DNA of 38,431 nucleotides, from positions 1 through 38,431 of the IMG/VR virus record IMGVR_UViG_3300047457_000279; one strand, 5' to 3'. The translations under genes were made by a program, and so were the position numbers. Every line of letters begins with the position of its first letter. Within the stretch, counting starts at the first letter, position 1. This document shows, in pieces, positions 13,944 through 24,488 of the stretch. The stretch is from a virus. Below the pieces are notes generated by a model that ran no database searches, was not told where the DNA came from, and was given only the letters and a program-made list of their open reading frames with translations.

Positions 13944-14128
13944 CGCTGACCCTTCAAACGAGGAAACACAGCCACAGGCTGCTTACCCATCATCATCGTC
14001 TTCTCCTGCTGATCAGGACTCTGAACCCGCGAACCAACAGGCTTAGCAACACGCTTCTTCTTAGCGCGCTTAGCAGCCAAATCAGCCTTATACGAACCCA
14101 TATCAACCTTACCATTCATGTACGGCAT
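13940..14128 (-). CDS. 62-residue basic hypothetical protein
   Basis: This small Lys/Arg-rich protein starts MPYMNGKVDMGSYK and continues AAKRAKKKRVAKPV, then MMMGKQPVAVFPRLKG. It is not recognised. AAGGAGG lies at good distance before ATG 14128. It sits between the two membrane proteins of the lysis region and overlaps the holin start by four bases. Both lysis and virion roles are possible. The positive charge would suit a nucleic acid or membrane-surface contact. Confidence 0.7.
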   Translation of the reverse strand: MPYMNGKVDMGSYKADLAAKRAKKKRVAKPVGSRVQSPDQQEKTMMMGKQPVAVFPRLKGQR

Positions 14129-14141
14129 ATCATCCTCCTTA

Positions 14142-14378
14142 TTAGATTGCCTGACTAACAAACCAAATAACCGCAGCAAGAATACCACCACTAAGAACAC
14201 TCGTAGCAATCATAGTCTGCATACGCTTACCCTCAGCAACACCATCCCACTTCGCATTCTCCATCTCCAACTCAGTCACACGCCCATTAGTACGCTTAAC
14301 CTCATCATGGATCTGACACAATCTCGCATCCAACTCATCAAGACGATGAAGGATAACCTGAATATCACCCTCACTCAT
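14142..14378 (-). CDS. coiled-coil membrane protein, XhlA-like
   Basis: This 78-residue protein has an N-terminal heptad-rich helix (VILHRLDELDARL, then RTNGRVTELEMEN; about residues 8-42), a short polar link and one C-terminal transmembrane helix (IATSVLSGGILAAVIWFV, about 57-74). That coiled coil plus single C-terminal membrane segment resembles XhlA-type haemolysin proteins, which assist holins. It lies two genes before the r1t-like holin, so together they form the lysis membrane pair. The family assignment rests on architecture, not on a unique motif. Confidence 0.72.
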   Translation of the reverse strand: MSEGDIQVILHRLDELDARLCQIHDEVKRTNGRVTELEMENAKWDGVAEGKRMQTMIATSVLSGGILAAVIWFVSQAI

Positions 14379-14384
14379 TACATA

Positions 14385-17300
14385 TCACCCTCCAATCATC
14401 TGAAGTAATCGTTGCGACTTCTTATCACTAGGCTTCTCATCCTCAATCTTAGTAAGAACAAGCCTAATCTGTTCCTCAGGCAACCCCTGAGCCTCAGCAG
14501 CAGGCAACCAAACCTGATACACATAATCACGCCGCCGCTGCCAATTCTCCACACCACTCAACCGCTCATTAGCCCGCTCAGCCAACTGAGACTCATTAAC
14601 CTTATTAAGCACATAAGCCCCAACAACCTCGCCACGCTGCTTCTCATCCAACGCATCAAGATTAACCTTATACGTCGTAACACCCAAAGCAGACATAACA
14701 GCCGCAGGCCCACTACCAGTAAGCGTCTCAGCAGTACGCATCTCAGGAACACTAAGACGCCACTCGCTAAACCGCTCACCCTCCTCATAATTCTTAAGAA
14801 TATCAGCCGCATTATCAATAGCAGAATACTTATTAGCAAGAGAATCCTTCTCATACTCCTGCGTCACAGCATCATACAAGCCGCGACCACGCCCAATATA
14901 CGAACCCTTACCAATACCAGTAGCAGTATCATACAAAGCGCGAACAAAACCCTTACCAGACTGCTCACCAGTAAAATCAAACCTACCAGTACGCGGATCA
15001 ACACCAAGCGTATCCTTAATAACCTGATTAACATAAGGGTTAGTAAACTCAAACACCGAAGCACCAAGATCAGTACCCGTCAGAAGATTCGCCGCAGCCG
15101 CCGCCATATCACCAGTCGTAGCAAACGGCGACAAAGCATTCATATCAACACGAAAATCCTCATCCTCAATACCAAACATCTCCTTGATCGTTTCAGGCAT
15201 AGGAACAGTCATCATCATCCAATCAGGCACACCACTATTACTAGCCTGAATATACCCATACTGACCAACATTATACAACACATTCGTAGTAATAGGCTTA
15301 TCAATAGCAAGCCTATAGGTATACGTCAACGAGTGCCGCTGCCACGCATAAAACGGCATAAGGAAGTTACGCAAAAACTGCTCAGACGCACTAAACCTAT
15401 GATAATTACCCGACACAGTATTCGTCGTATAACGCATACGATGCTTCAACTCGGCATTAAAGAACGGCGAATTACGATCAAGAAGAAGATCAACAGCCGC
15501 CTCAAACGGCGTAATCGCATCATCACCCTTACGAACATTACCATCCCAATCAACACCACGACTAATATAATCACGAACCTCATCGCCAAGCATAAACGCA
15601 TTAAACGTCGGATCCTGCCGCAAATAATCCACAGCAACATTACGACGAATAAACTCCTCAAACGCCTGAATCGTAGTATAACCAAAATTCTTAATATACT
15701 TACGGAACCACTCATGCTTATTCGACAAGTCACGAATAGTATCAGGAGTATTATCCCTAAAGTTAGCGTCCTGACGATACACATTATGATTAAACTCGTA
15801 CTGCAACTGACGATTAACAGCATCAGACTCGCGCACAATATTACTCATACGAGTATCATTATTCTTACGCGCAATAGCCTGAGCAGTACGCATAAGAATC
15901 TTAGGAGCAGCAGCAGGATTATGAATCATCATCATAGTCAAGCCGCCAAGCACATTATTAGAAATAAACTTCGGGTTAAAGTTAAGCACCCACCACTTAA
16001 AGATATTCGTACCGCCCTTAAGCATAGGATTATTCAACAAGCGAGTAGCAAAATCATCGCCCTCAATAGCCAGAACACTTAACTGGCGATCAACCTGATT
16101 AGGTACAGCAAGAACAAAGCCGTGATCGGGAATGTCAACAGGATCAGAATACATAACATCCCGATAAGCAGCAAGCGTAGAATGCTGTTCCAAACTCTCA
16201 TCAATAGCATAAGGCGCCCAATCCTCCACTCCACCACGCACAATAAACTCAACACGACCATCAGGCATACGACGAATACCCATACCAGCAGGCACATCAA
16301 GCGTCGAAGAAACCTCATCAAGAAGCCCATCCTCAAACAATAATGCTGTCTTCTCAAACTCGTCAAGCACTCCGCGCTGCCTAGCAAAATCACGCGCATC
16401 ATTAATATTATCAAACGTGCGCACATTATGTAACACGCGATAACCAGAAACACGAGCGTCACGGCCCGTTACCTGAGCCGCCGGAATAAGCACCGCTTGC
16501 GACTCGGCCAACGTAGCAAGATCACGTTCAACACGAGCAACAAAATAATTATACTGACTACGCACAATTTGCGCAATACTATGCTCACGAATAGCACTAT
16601 TCGCAATAACACTCTCCGTCTTAACCATCTTCTCATTCATCCTAACGCCACTCTGACCAGTCTCAGCAACCTTCTCAGAATAAAAACGAGCATTAGGATA
16701 AATATCAGCCATAGCATTCAAAGATCCAGTCTCAAGCAACTTCTGGCCCTGCTCAGGCGTCTCAACCCTAGCCGCCCTCTTGCCCTTCTTACCACGCACA
16801 AAAAACTCCTTCGGCATGGTAAACACTTCCGTCTCATCAACAAGACGACCATTAATCACACGACCATTATCAAGCGTATGCCGCAAACGTGGAATATGAA
16901 ACTGCACAAAATCAGCACCAGCCGTCTGCTCCTTCGCAATAATAAGCACAGGACGACCAATATCACCAGCACCACCCAAACCATCACGGAAGATACCAGC
17001 ATTATCAAGCACAAGAGCCTGCACAGCATTAACAAGTTGGTCCTCGCGCTCACGACGAACACTAGGCTCCAACTCGTCAAACACAGTACCAACCCGGTCA
17101 GCCGCCTGTGCAGCAGCAATAATCTCATCACGACTAGTAGGATCAACAAGTCGCGTCAAATACAACGCCAAAGCATTATTAGGACGAAGAACACGCTTCG
17201 TAAACCCCTTTAAACGCCCACGCTTACCAAACAAATGCTCAGGAGTAAGCCGCAAACCATTCATCGCCTCAGCATATAATTGGCGCAAATGATTAAGCGT

Positions 17301-20000
17301 AGTCGGAGTGATATCCTCATGCACAAGACGATTACGAATCGCCTCATCCTGACGAATAAGACGCCGATACAAGTCCATCGCCGCATCCAACTCCACATCC
17401 CCCGGCTTATACGCAGGATCAGCAATACGCGCACGAAGATCCTGCCGACCAGACTCCCACAACTCATCAAATCTAGCCTCAGCAAGCCCCTGATCAACAG
17501 CAGCCAACTCACGATCCATAAGATCATTCAACTTCTTCGTATACAACGCCTCATCATTACGCAAAGCAGGCACAACATTCCCCTGCTTATCACGAGTCAA
17601 CGAGCGCAACTTATCCTGAAGCGCCTGACGTTGAATCTGCGGAGCAGTAGCCGGACCAACCAGTCCTTCGCCACCAAAAATCTCCGCCTCAATAGCCTGC
17701 CGCATCGGAGCACTAACACTAGCCGCCCCCTCAATATCCAGAATACGACTCTGACGATACAACTCGCTCGTATTATCGCCCCAATCATAAATACTCTCAT
17801 TCTGAATAGCCTTAGTATACGACCAGCGATACCCAAAACGAGGCATATCAATCCACTTAGACAGAATAGCAGCAGTCTTACGCCCAGTCTCAGGCTCAGC
17901 CAACTTCTTCGCAGCAGCAGCCTCAGACTTACGACCAATCCAATACCAGCCCTCCTTAATGCCCCGCACAATAGGACTAGCAGGAAGACGAATAATCGCC
18001 TTATCAGACGCCTCAAGCACACTCTCAGGCTTCTCAAGAATACGCGAACGCGGCTCAAACAAAGCACTAGCACGCACAGTCCACTTATTCTCAATACCAT
18101 CAAACTCCATACCCTGAGCCTTCCACTGCTCAAACCGACGTACACTCTCAGGATCACCATTAATAGCCGCCCTAAGAATCCGCCTAAAATTACGCGGATT
18201 AGGAGCAGAATCAATCTTACGCTGAAGCGACTCAACCTCAAACTTAGCAGCACGAGCCTCCTCAATCGGAGCAAGAATACGCCCAGCCTCAGCAATCTGA
18301 TCCTCATCAAGCACATCAACCAACTCGGGATTCTCATCAAGCCGCCGAATAATACTCTCAGCCGACTCGCGCTGCACACTAGGAATAGCCTCAACAGCCT
18401 CCTCCACACGAGCAAGCCGCTTCTGAGACTCCTCAAGCGCCACAATATCAGCACGAGTAATGCCAACCTTACCACCATAACGAGGCACACGAGCAGCAAT
18501 ACTAGCAACACTAGCCGACTTCGTAGCAAACCCAATAACCGGCGCAACATCAAGAACATCAAGCATAACAGCAAGAGGATCCATCGCAACAGCATTACCC
18601 ATCGCATCATAATTATCTTGATTAGTTACACCAGACCAGAAACCCTGAAACTTCCGCTTATTATCCTCATCAAGAATAAAATTACCATTCTCATCAACCT
18701 GATACGCAAAAGGATCATAATAGCGCCGCGCATAATCAGCCCAAATCGCATCACCAACTTGGAAATCAATACCGTCGCCCCAATCCTCTCGCTCACGACC
18801 AATAACATTCTCAATAGCAGCCTTAGCCTTATCCTGATCAACTACACCAAGAGTACCAACCGCAAGCGCCGTGCTTACAATACCAGCCGCAGCCTGACGA
18901 GGCTTCTTAATCGACTCTTCACCAGCCATCTTAGCCTCACCACCAGCAGCAAAAATACCAGACGGCAAACCAAGACCAAATCGCGCAAGACCCTTATTCC
19001 AGTTAACATACAAACCAAGAAGGCCCTTAGAATCCCAAGAAGCACCCTCAGGCTTCTCCTCATCACGCCACCAAACTTCCTTAGCCTTAAGAATATCATG
19101 CTCAGTAAGACCACTCATATAATTAAGCGCACGATTAGTCAAATCATTACCACTAGTAGAATTACCAACCACAGCGCCAACAGGCCCAAGCAGCATCGAC
19201 AAAGCAGCACTAGTTGCAGTCCTAGAATACGACGGAGCCTCACCACTAATACCCGTAGCCGCATTAACAGACGCTTGAATCTGTTGAGAATACCGCTCGT
19301 CAAGAAGGCCTAACTGATCCTCAAGCGCCTTAATCTTCGCATTATTAGGCTTAGACCTAGACGAAGCAAGACGAGCATCCTCGCCCAAAGCAATCAACTC
19401 AATACCAAGACTCTGATCAGCAGCAGGCATATTAGGCGAAGCCATCGCCTTACCAGCCTTAATCAAAACCTTAGCAAGATTATTCTGATACGTACCACGA
19501 ACATCATCATTACGAATCTTACGATTATTAAGATCAAACAATACGCCATACTTGCCTTCCTTAGAAGGCATAGCACCATAACGACTAACAAACCCACTAG
19601 CATCAGCACCATACTTGTCTACAAAACCAGTATAAAGATTTACTAACGAATTATATTGTGGCTTACCGGGAATAAGTTGTGTTGAAGCAGCCGCATCAAG
19701 CAGCGTTTCACGCGGAGTGCGATCAAAAAACTGAAAATCATAAACACTCTTACCACGTCGATATCGTGATAAAGCAACAGCCTGTTGCCAATTCTCGCCC
19801 ATAAGACCAACAGTCTTTTTAGTTTTAGAGCGCCCATACAAGCCCGTATAGCCATACTTAGCCAGACCCATGGCCTCGCCAAAGGTATATTTAGGCTGCT
19901 TAATATCGGCAACGCTTGTAATTTTACCATCAACAGTTACAAAGCGCGGCCTATACGCTAATTGCTTAGACTCACTTCCTACAGTAATTGTACGCGCCAT
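14385..20000 (-). CDS. giant 1,871-residue virion protein (probable internal/ejection protein)
   Basis: This is the largest gene of the window. The protein has an N-terminal region rich in Tyr/Gly/Lys (1-150). Hydrophobic patches lie near 260-283 (SAALSMLLGPVGAVVG), 370-387 and 475-505. A long helical, charged middle (510-600 and on) is rich in Arg/Glu, and a more ordered C-terminal region starts at about 1330 (FKWWVLNFNPKFISNN, then GLTMMM). No catalytic motif (lytic transglycosylase, HExxH) was found by eye. Size, late position and two Ala/Gly-rich proteins just upstream recall T7 gp14-gp15-gp16, which form the DNA-ejection channel. An ejection role is therefore the best inference, without sequence homology shown. 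Confidence 0.8.
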   Translation of the reverse strand: MARTITVGSESKQLAYRPRFVTVDGKITSVADIKQPKYTFGEAMGLAKYGYTGLYGRSKTKKTVGLMGENWQQAVALSRYRRGKSVYDFQFFDRTPRETLLDAAASTQLIPGKPQYNSLVNLYTGFVDKYGADASGFVSRYGAMPSKEGKYGVLFDLNNRKIRNDDVRGTYQNNLAKVLIKAGKAMASPNMPAADQSLGIELIALGEDARLASSRSKPNNAKIKALEDQLGLLDERYSQQIQASVNAATGISGEAPSYSRTATSAALSMLLGPVGAVVGNSTSGNDLTNRALNYMSGLTEHDILKAKEVWWRDEEKPEGASWDSKGLLGLYVNWNKGLARFGLGLPSGIFAAGGEAKMAGEESIKKPRQAAAGIVSTALAVGTLGVVDQDKAKAAIENVIGREREDWGDGIDFQVGDAIWADYARRYYDPFAYQVDENGNFILDEDNKRKFQGFWSGVTNQDNYDAMGNAVAMDPLAVMLDVLDVAPVIGFATKSASVASIAARVPRYGGKVGITRADIVALEESQKRLARVEEAVEAIPSVQRESAESIIRRLDENPELVDVLDEDQIAEAGRILAPIEEARAAKFEVESLQRKIDSAPNPRNFRRILRAAINGDPESVRRFEQWKAQGMEFDGIENKWTVRASALFEPRSRILEKPESVLEASDKAIIRLPASPIVRGIKEGWYWIGRKSEAAAAKKLAEPETGRKTAAILSKWIDMPRFGYRWSYTKAIQNESIYDWGDNTSELYRQSRILDIEGAASVSAPMRQAIEAEIFGGEGLVGPATAPQIQRQALQDKLRSLTRDKQGNVVPALRNDEALYTKKLNDLMDRELAAVDQGLAEARFDELWESGRQDLRARIADPAYKPGDVELDAAMDLYRRLIRQDEAIRNRLVHEDITPTTLNHLRQLYAEAMNGLRLTPEHLFGKRGRLKGFTKRVLRPNNALALYLTRLVDPTSRDEIIAAAQAADRVGTVFDELEPSVRREREDQLVNAVQALVLDNAGIFRDGLGGAGDIGRPVLIIAKEQTAGADFVQFHIPRLRHTLDNGRVINGRLVDETEVFTMPKEFFVRGKKGKRAARVETPEQGQKLLETGSLNAMADIYPNARFYSEKVAETGQSGVRMNEKMVKTESVIANSAIREHSIAQIVRSQYNYFVARVERDLATLAESQAVLIPAAQVTGRDARVSGYRVLHNVRTFDNINDARDFARQRGVLDEFEKTALLFEDGLLDEVSSTLDVPAGMGIRRMPDGRVEFIVRGGVEDWAPYAIDESLEQHSTLAAYRDVMYSDPVDIPDHGFVLAVPNQVDRQLSVLAIEGDDFATRLLNNPMLKGGTNIFKWWVLNFNPKFISNNVLGGLTMMMIHNPAAAPKILMRTAQAIARKNNDTRMSNIVRESDAVNRQLQYEFNHNVYRQDANFRDNTPDTIRDLSNKHEWFRKYIKNFGYTTIQAFEEFIRRNVAVDYLRQDPTFNAFMLGDEVRDYISRGVDWDGNVRKGDDAITPFEAAVDLLLDRNSPFFNAELKHRMRYTTNTVSGNYHRFSASEQFLRNFLMPFYAWQRHSLTYTYRLAIDKPITTNVLYNVGQYGYIQASNSGVPDWMMMTVPMPETIKEMFGIEDEDFRVDMNALSPFATTGDMAAAAANLLTGTDLGASVFEFTNPYVNQVIKDTLGVDPRTGRFDFTGEQSGKGFVRALYDTATGIGKGSYIGRGRGLYDAVTQEYEKDSLANKYSAIDNAADILKNYEEGERFSEWRLSVPEMRTAETLTGSGPAAVMSALGVTTYKVNLDALDEKQRGEVVGAYVLNKVNESQLAERANERLSGVENWQRRRDYVYQVWLPAAEAQGLPEEQIRLVLTKIEDEKPSDKKSQRLLQMIGG

Positions 20001-20012
20001 ATAATTAATCCT

Positions 20013-20963
20013 TTACCGTCTAGCAGAACGATTACCGGGAGCAGGACGACTAGCGCCATAATACCCCGGCCTTAAAACCCCAGTTTCGGGCGCGCCTAAT
20101 GCTTGCTCTTCTTTAGTAAAGTTTAACACCAAAAGAGGATTATTAGGATCGCCAGTATTTCCAGTCATAAGATATTGTTGAATAGCCCTAGGGTCAGTAA
20201 CGTCAATTCTAGGTCCGTCACCGCCGCCTTCGGCGCCGCCAGATCCACCACCATAACCTCCACCATAACCGCCACCATAACCGCCCATAGCGCGACGATT
20301 CTGCTGAAACTGCATAAGCATACTAGCAACCTCAAACGGATTAGGCGCAGCAGCCATACGCTGCCCACGAACCTCAGCAAGCATACGCGCCAACTCGCGC
20401 CGCTGCTCACGAACAGCCTTACGAGCCTCACCAGCACCAAGCGTCAAAGCCTGACGCTGCTCACCCAACTGACCAAGACGCTCAGTCTCCAACGCCTTAA
20501 ACTGCCCAGCAGCAGCCTGCATAAGCGCCTTCGACATAACATCCCCACCAGCCTCACCAACACCACTAACAGTACCAGCCGCCTGAGCAACATCACCAGC
20601 ACCCTCAACACCAAGCGCACCACCAATAGCACCAATAGCCTCACTCACACCACGACCACCACGAGCCATATCAATACCCTGCAAATACTGAGCAACATTC
20701 TGCACACCAGCACCATACGCACCACTAACAGCCTCACCAGTCGGCAAACCACTAAGCAAACGCTCGTACGCTTGAACCGTAGGATCCTTACTAGCATCAC
20801 GCAAACCAGCCAATTGACGCCTAAGCGTCTGAATCATAGGCCTAAACTGTTGCTGCTGACCACGCATATACCGCTGAAACTGTCCACGAGAAGGCGTCAT
20901 AAACGCATCCATCCAACTCATATCCCCCGCCTTCGGAGGCTTATTCTCATCCCTCTTAGCCAT
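20013..20963 (-). CDS. Gly/Ala/Gln-rich virion protein (probable internal protein)
   Basis: This 316-residue protein has a charged N-terminus (MAKRDENKPPK) and a helical Gln/Arg-rich stretch (RYMRGQQQQFRPM). A long small-residue region (about 75-150) is rich in Gly/Ala/Val with membrane-seeking character. A coiled-coil region follows (ETERLGQLGEQRQAL, then REQRRELARMLAEV), then tandem GGY repeats (GGYGGGYGGGYGGG, about 225-240) and a polar C-terminus. No family is recognised. Composition and position between the 258-residue protein and the giant gene suggest an internal or ejection protein. ATG 20963 has an AGGAGG site upstream. Confidence 0.72.
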   Translation of the reverse strand: MAKRDENKPPKAGDMSWMDAFMTPSRGQFQRYMRGQQQQFRPMIQTLRRQLAGLRDASKDPTVQAYERLLSGLPTGEAVSGAYGAGVQNVAQYLQGIDMARGGRGVSEAIGAIGGALGVEGAGDVAQAAGTVSGVGEAGGDVMSKALMQAAAGQFKALETERLGQLGEQRQALTLGAGEARKAVREQRRELARMLAEVRGQRMAAAPNPFEVASMLMQFQQNRRAMGGYGGGYGGGYGGGSGGAEGGGDGPRIDVTDPRAIQQYLMTGNTGDPNNPLLVLNFTKEEQALGAPETGVLRPGYYGASRPAPGNRSARR

Positions 20964-20974
20964 AAAATAACCTC

Positions 20975-21751
20975 CTACTTTTTATACCAACCGGCACCAG
21001 CCGGTCCTTGCGGACGATACACCCACTTAACACCACCAGCACCAGTAAACGTCTGACCCGGCTTCTTCGCAGGAACATTACCCTTCGGAGTGCCCTTAGT
21101 CTTATACGCTCCCCTAGAACCAGCCGACAAAATACCACCAGCAACATTCTGGCCTTGACCAAAAACACTAGCCGCAGGTTCGGCAGCCTCCGCAGCAGCC
21201 TCGGCTTCTGGAGTTTGCGGAAGCGTACTCGCAGCAGCCCTAGCCGCCTCTTCCTGCGCCTTAGCCTCTGCCTGAGAAATCTGCAACCTCTGGAATGCTC
21301 CACCAATAGGAGCCATAGCCTCGCCAAGACCGGCCAAGAATTCTTGTTGCGCCTGACTAGTCTGAGTTGCTGTCTGAGTCTCAGCCAAACGCCTACGCTG
21401 CTCAGCCAAGCCTCCACGCAATCCAGCGGTACGAGACGCAAGCACAGCCTCAGCCTCCGCAGAAGCACCACCACGAGCAATCTCACCAAACACACCACTA
21501 GTGCCCATACGCAAACCACCCGCCAACTGTTGCAAGCGCGCCTGATCAATCCCACCAGTCGCCTTATCAAACAACACATTAGGATCAAAAGCACGCTGTG
21601 CGGCCTCAACACTATACTCGCCACCAACACCCGGAGCAGTAAAACCATACTGTCGAAGCAAAGCATTCTGAGTATTACGAGCCTGATTTAACGCATCCTG
21701 ATACGCAACAGCAGCCTGACCAGCAGCACTAGTCAAATCAATACTACTCAT
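20975..21751 (-). CDS. Ala/Gln-rich virion protein with DLTSxAGQ N-terminus
   Basis: This 258-residue protein is helical and rich in Ala, Gln and Gly. It starts MSSIDLTSAAGQAA, a motif shared with the 64-residue gene at 24489-24683. The middle carries likely coiled coil (LRGGLAEQRRRLAETQ and QISQAEAKAQEEAARAA), followed by a Pro/Ala-rich spacer and a basic Gly-rich C-terminus (KGTPKGNVPAKKPGQ, VKWVYRPQGPAGAG). By composition and order it resembles a small internal virion protein like T7 gp14, but no homology is established. Its start codon shares a base with the stop of the upstream gene. Confidence 0.7.
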   Translation of the reverse strand: MSSIDLTSAAGQAAVAYQDALNQARNTQNALLRQYGFTAPGVGGEYSVEAAQRAFDPNVLFDKATGGIDQARLQQLAGGLRMGTSGVFGEIARGGASAEAEAVLASRTAGLRGGLAEQRRRLAETQTATQTSQAQQEFLAGLGEAMAPIGGAFQRLQISQAEAKAQEEAARAAASTLPQTPEAEAAAEAAEPAASVFGQGQNVAGGILSAGSRGAYKTKGTPKGNVPAKKPGQTFTGAGGVKWVYRPQGPAGAGWYKK

Positions 21752-22002
21752 CAGGTACTCGCCTTCTCAATATACTTATACCCAGTAATAGACGCAGCCC
21801 CAGCCGCAGTCAGTGTAGAGGTGACATCAGTCCACCCAGTAGGCACACTACCGGCAGCAGTCCGCCACATAATTACCATACCGGGTACGGCAACACGAGC
21901 ATACAACTTATTATCAATATCGGTAATAAGCGCGTTAATGCTATTGTATCCTGCCGTGTCTGATCCGGCTAGTTGTAGGAAATTAAAGTTGTTTGTTGCC
22001 AT
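21751..22002 (-). CDS. small tail-fibre or collar-like protein
   Basis: This 83-residue protein begins NNFNFLQLAGSDTAGYNSINALITDID. Its core, VPGMVIMWRTAAGSVPTGWTDV, resembles the 'PGxIxxW..GxVPxGWxxxd' motif of phage tail-collar and fibre tips. TAAGGAGG precedes ATG 22002. It sits immediately after the collagen-like fibre in transcription order, so it may cap or attach to that fibre. No metal or enzymatic motif is seen. Confidence 0.7.
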   Translation of the reverse strand: MATNNFNFLQLAGSDTAGYNSINALITDIDNKLYARVAVPGMVIMWRTAAGSVPTGWTDVTSTLTAAGAASITGYKYIEKAST

Positions 22003-22013
22003 GATTCACCTCC

Positions 22014-24485
22014 TTAAAGTTCTGCTGACATTTCAAAATAACCACTGGTACTACCATTTGAAAGTAAATGATAATACCCTCCAGCCGCAAGTCCAGTAGC
22101 CACATTAATAGTTACTGAAGATGTATGAATCCCTGCTTGATCTATACTAAGACTAGTAACGCTGCGTAAATTAACGCCATCCCAAAGAGCGCTCGTTCCA
22201 AGATTAACTGAAGGACCCGTACGCATAGCAACCGGATGCTGAATAAGCGCATTAGCCGCCGTACCACTAGTACCAATAGCAATACCAAAACGCTCATAAG
22301 CGGCACTGCCACCATACCTAAAATAATACCTTTGACATTTACGTAAAACATCCTCATATGGCTCAAATTCAAAATCAGTAATCGCACTAGCAGCCTCTAA
22401 CTGAACACCCGTAATCTGCCAATAATTACTAGTAGCAGCACCAAGATTTGCCTGACTACTACTAACACGAGTGTTAGTTAAAGGATTTGTCGTCCAAGAT
22501 GTATTAAGTGTACCAGATGTAAAATTACTACCTGCCGCTAAATAAAACCGAACATTCAAAGCACCAGTATTATCATTAGCAAACGCGCCACTAGTGTCAG
22601 CAGAAAAAATAATCGTCTTTTTCTCCCAAGTAGCGCTAGCATCAATCGTATAAGTCGAACTAATTTGTCTACTATTAGTATTATCCGCTAACCAAACCGT
22701 ATACGTGCCAGTCTTATTAGACTTAACCCAAAACTGAAGAGCAAATTGCTTAGCGTCAGAAGTACCCTTACGAAACACTTGAAGATTTTGCCCTTCTAAA
22801 ACAGTTTGAATAGAAGCCTCGTCGCCAGCAGCAGGACTAGCGTCTGCAACAGTACAATTTAACTTAAGAGACTTACGTAAACCGCTTCCAGTAGGCGCAT
22901 CTACCTCCACACTTTGCGTCCACGTACCCAACGAAGTAAGAACAGTTTGCCACCTATCCGCAGTATTATAACTATTACCAGTAATATTAGTAACACTCGT
23001 ACTACGCTGAGCAACCTGCATAGCACCATTAATTATAACATTACGATTATTAGCCGCACCAACACTTCCCTGTGCCCCTTGTGCTCCCTGAGCGCCTTGA
23101 GTCCCCTGAGGACCACTACTACCAGCACCAGTCTCAACCCAAAACGAATCATAATAAATAAATAACTGGCCCGTATCAGTATCATACCACCCATCCCCCT
23201 CACTAGGGGTAGAAGGAGCAGTAGCAGAAGCAGTAAATTTGCCTTGCGGTCCTTGACTTCCTTGCGCGCCTTGTGGTCCTTGTGTGCCCTGCGCGCCTGT
23301 CGCGCCTTGAGAACCCTGAGGACCCTGCGCACCAGTAGAACCTTGAGCGCCTGTAGCGCCTTGTGGACCAATATCCCCCTGAGGTCCTTGAAAACCTTGA
23401 GGCCCTTGACTACCTTGTGCCCCAGTAGCGCCTTGAGGCCCTTGAGGACCCTGAGAACCAGTAGCGCCAGTAGGACCTTGAGGACCCTCATTACCCTGAG
23501 GCCCTTGCGCGCCCTGACTGCCCTGTGCACCAGTAGCGCCAACATCACCCTGAGCGCCTTGAGGTCCCTGAGGACCAATATCGCCCTGAGGCCCTTCATT
23601 ACCCTGCGCACCAGTAGCACCCTGCGCTCCTTGAGGACCAGTAGCACCCTGCGGACCAACAATCTGACCAACATTATTCCACTGAGAACCATCCCACACA
23701 TACAAATCCCCATCAGCCTCAACAATCCAAGCATCATTAACTTGCTGCCCAGAAGACGGAAGATTGCCAACAGTAGCAACCGTGCCCTTAAAATCAATAC
23801 TCGTACCCTCAGCGCCTTGCGGGCCTTGAGTACCCTGAGGTCCCTGAGGACCAGTAGCGCCTTGGTGTCCCTGAGGCCCCTGAGGGCCAGTATCTCCTTG
23901 TGCGCCCTGAAAACCCTGAGGACCCGTGTCTCCCTGAGAACCCTGAGGGCCTTGCGATCCTTGCGCACCAGTATCCCCCTGAGGGCCAATATTACCCTGA
24001 GGGCCTACCGCTCCTTGCGCGCCTTGAGCACCTTGAAACCCTTGAGGCCCAGTATCCCCTTGCGGTCCTTGACTTCCCGTAGCGCCCTGAGCGCCAGTAG
24101 AGCCTTGAGGACCAGCAACACCCTGAGCACCAGTTGCTCCTTGTGCACCCTGACTGCCCTGAGGTCCTTGCACACCAGTAGCACCAGTCGCACCCTGAGC
24201 GCCCTGAGCACCCTGATAACCCTGCGGACCTTGAGGCCCTTGACTACCCGTATTACCCTGAGGCCCTTGGCTTCCTTGAGAACCCTGACTACCCTGCGCT
24301 CCTTGAAAACCCTGCGGACCCTGAGGACCCTCCGGCAAACTAAAATCAAGAAGATTAACATCCATCAACGTATATGTAGAATCAATATACTCAGCCAACT
24401 CTTGAATACGCTGGGCAAGCAAAGACAGACTATCATCCCCATTAGGATAAGGAAAACCATAACTTGTAGTATAACTAACCGACAT
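22014..24485 (-). CDS. collagen-like tail fibre
   Basis: This 823-residue fibre protein has an N-terminal attachment segment (1-51), then three Gly-X-Y blocks (about 53-227, 277-415, 457-476). They use mostly [12 protein letters not shown] and GDT triplets and would form a collagen-like triple helix. Two folded inserts of about 40-50 residues break the helix (228-276 with [13 protein letters not shown]; 416-456 with [19 protein letters not shown]). The C-terminal 345 residues ([15 protein letters not shown] onward) form a beta-rich domain of the kind found at phage fibre ends, the likely receptor-binding part. Neighbours are tail proteins. Proline in Y positions is absent, as usual for prokaryotic collagens. 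Confidence 0.9.
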   Translation of the reverse strand: MSVSYTTSYGFPYPNGDDSLSLLAQRIQELAEYIDSTYTLMDVNLLDFSLPEGPQGPQGFQGAQGSQGSQGSQGPQGNTGSQGPQGPQGYQGAQGAQGATGATGVQGPQGSQGAQGATGAQGVAGPQGSTGAQGATGSQGPQGDTGPQGFQGAQGAQGAVGPQGNIGPQGDTGAQGSQGPQGSQGDTGPQGFQGAQGDTGPQGPQGHQGATGPQGPQGTQGPQGAEGTSIDFKGTVATVGNLPSSGQQVNDAWIVEADGDLYVWDGSQWNNVGQIVGPQGATGPQGAQGATGAQGNEGPQGDIGPQGPQGAQGDVGATGAQGSQGAQGPQGNEGPQGPTGATGSQGPQGPQGATGAQGSQGPQGFQGPQGDIGPQGATGAQGSTGAQGPQGSQGATGAQGTQGPQGAQGSQGPQGKFTASATAPSTPSEGDGWYDTDTGQLFIYYDSFWVETGAGSSGPQGTQGAQGAQGAQGSVGAANNRNVIINGAMQVAQRSTSVTNITGNSYNTADRWQTVLTSLGTWTQSVEVDAPTGSGLRKSLKLNCTVADASPAAGDEASIQTVLEGQNLQVFRKGTSDAKQFALQFWVKSNKTGTYTVWLADNTNSRQISSTYTIDASATWEKKTIIFSADTSGAFANDNTGALNVRFYLAAGSNFTSGTLNTSWTTNPLTNTRVSSSQANLGAATSNYWQITGVQLEAASAITDFEFEPYEDVLRKCQRYYFRYGGSAAYERFGIAIGTSGTAANALIQHPVAMRTGPSVNLGTSALWDGVNLRSVTSLSIDQAGIHTSSVTINVATGLAAGGYYHLLSNGSTSGYFEMSAEL
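23058..24329 (-). repeat. Gly-X-Y coding repeats of the fibre gene
   Basis: Near-repetitive 9-base units encoding [12 protein letters not shown] triplets run through this stretch, interrupted by unique sequence at about 23658-23804 and 23118-23240, which encode the two folded inserts. Codon choice varies between units (ggt, ggc, gga, ggg), which reduces exact DNA identity. Such tracts can still change length by slippage or recombination. Confidence 0.85.
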
Positions 24486-24488
24486 AAA

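Noticed and set aside
14412-19313. Very long + strand open frames (556, 238 and 677 codons) opposite the giant gene
   Set aside because: They are in exact codon register with the sense gene, have unnatural Arg/Thr/Asn/Ile-rich composition and no convincing start sites; they follow from TTA/CTA/TCA avoidance in the real gene.
23058-24329. Short regularly spaced repeats that could be mistaken for a CRISPR array or non-coding tandem repeat
   Set aside because: The periodicity is nine bases and encodes Gly-X-Y triplets in one continuous frame; there are no constant repeats with unique spacers.
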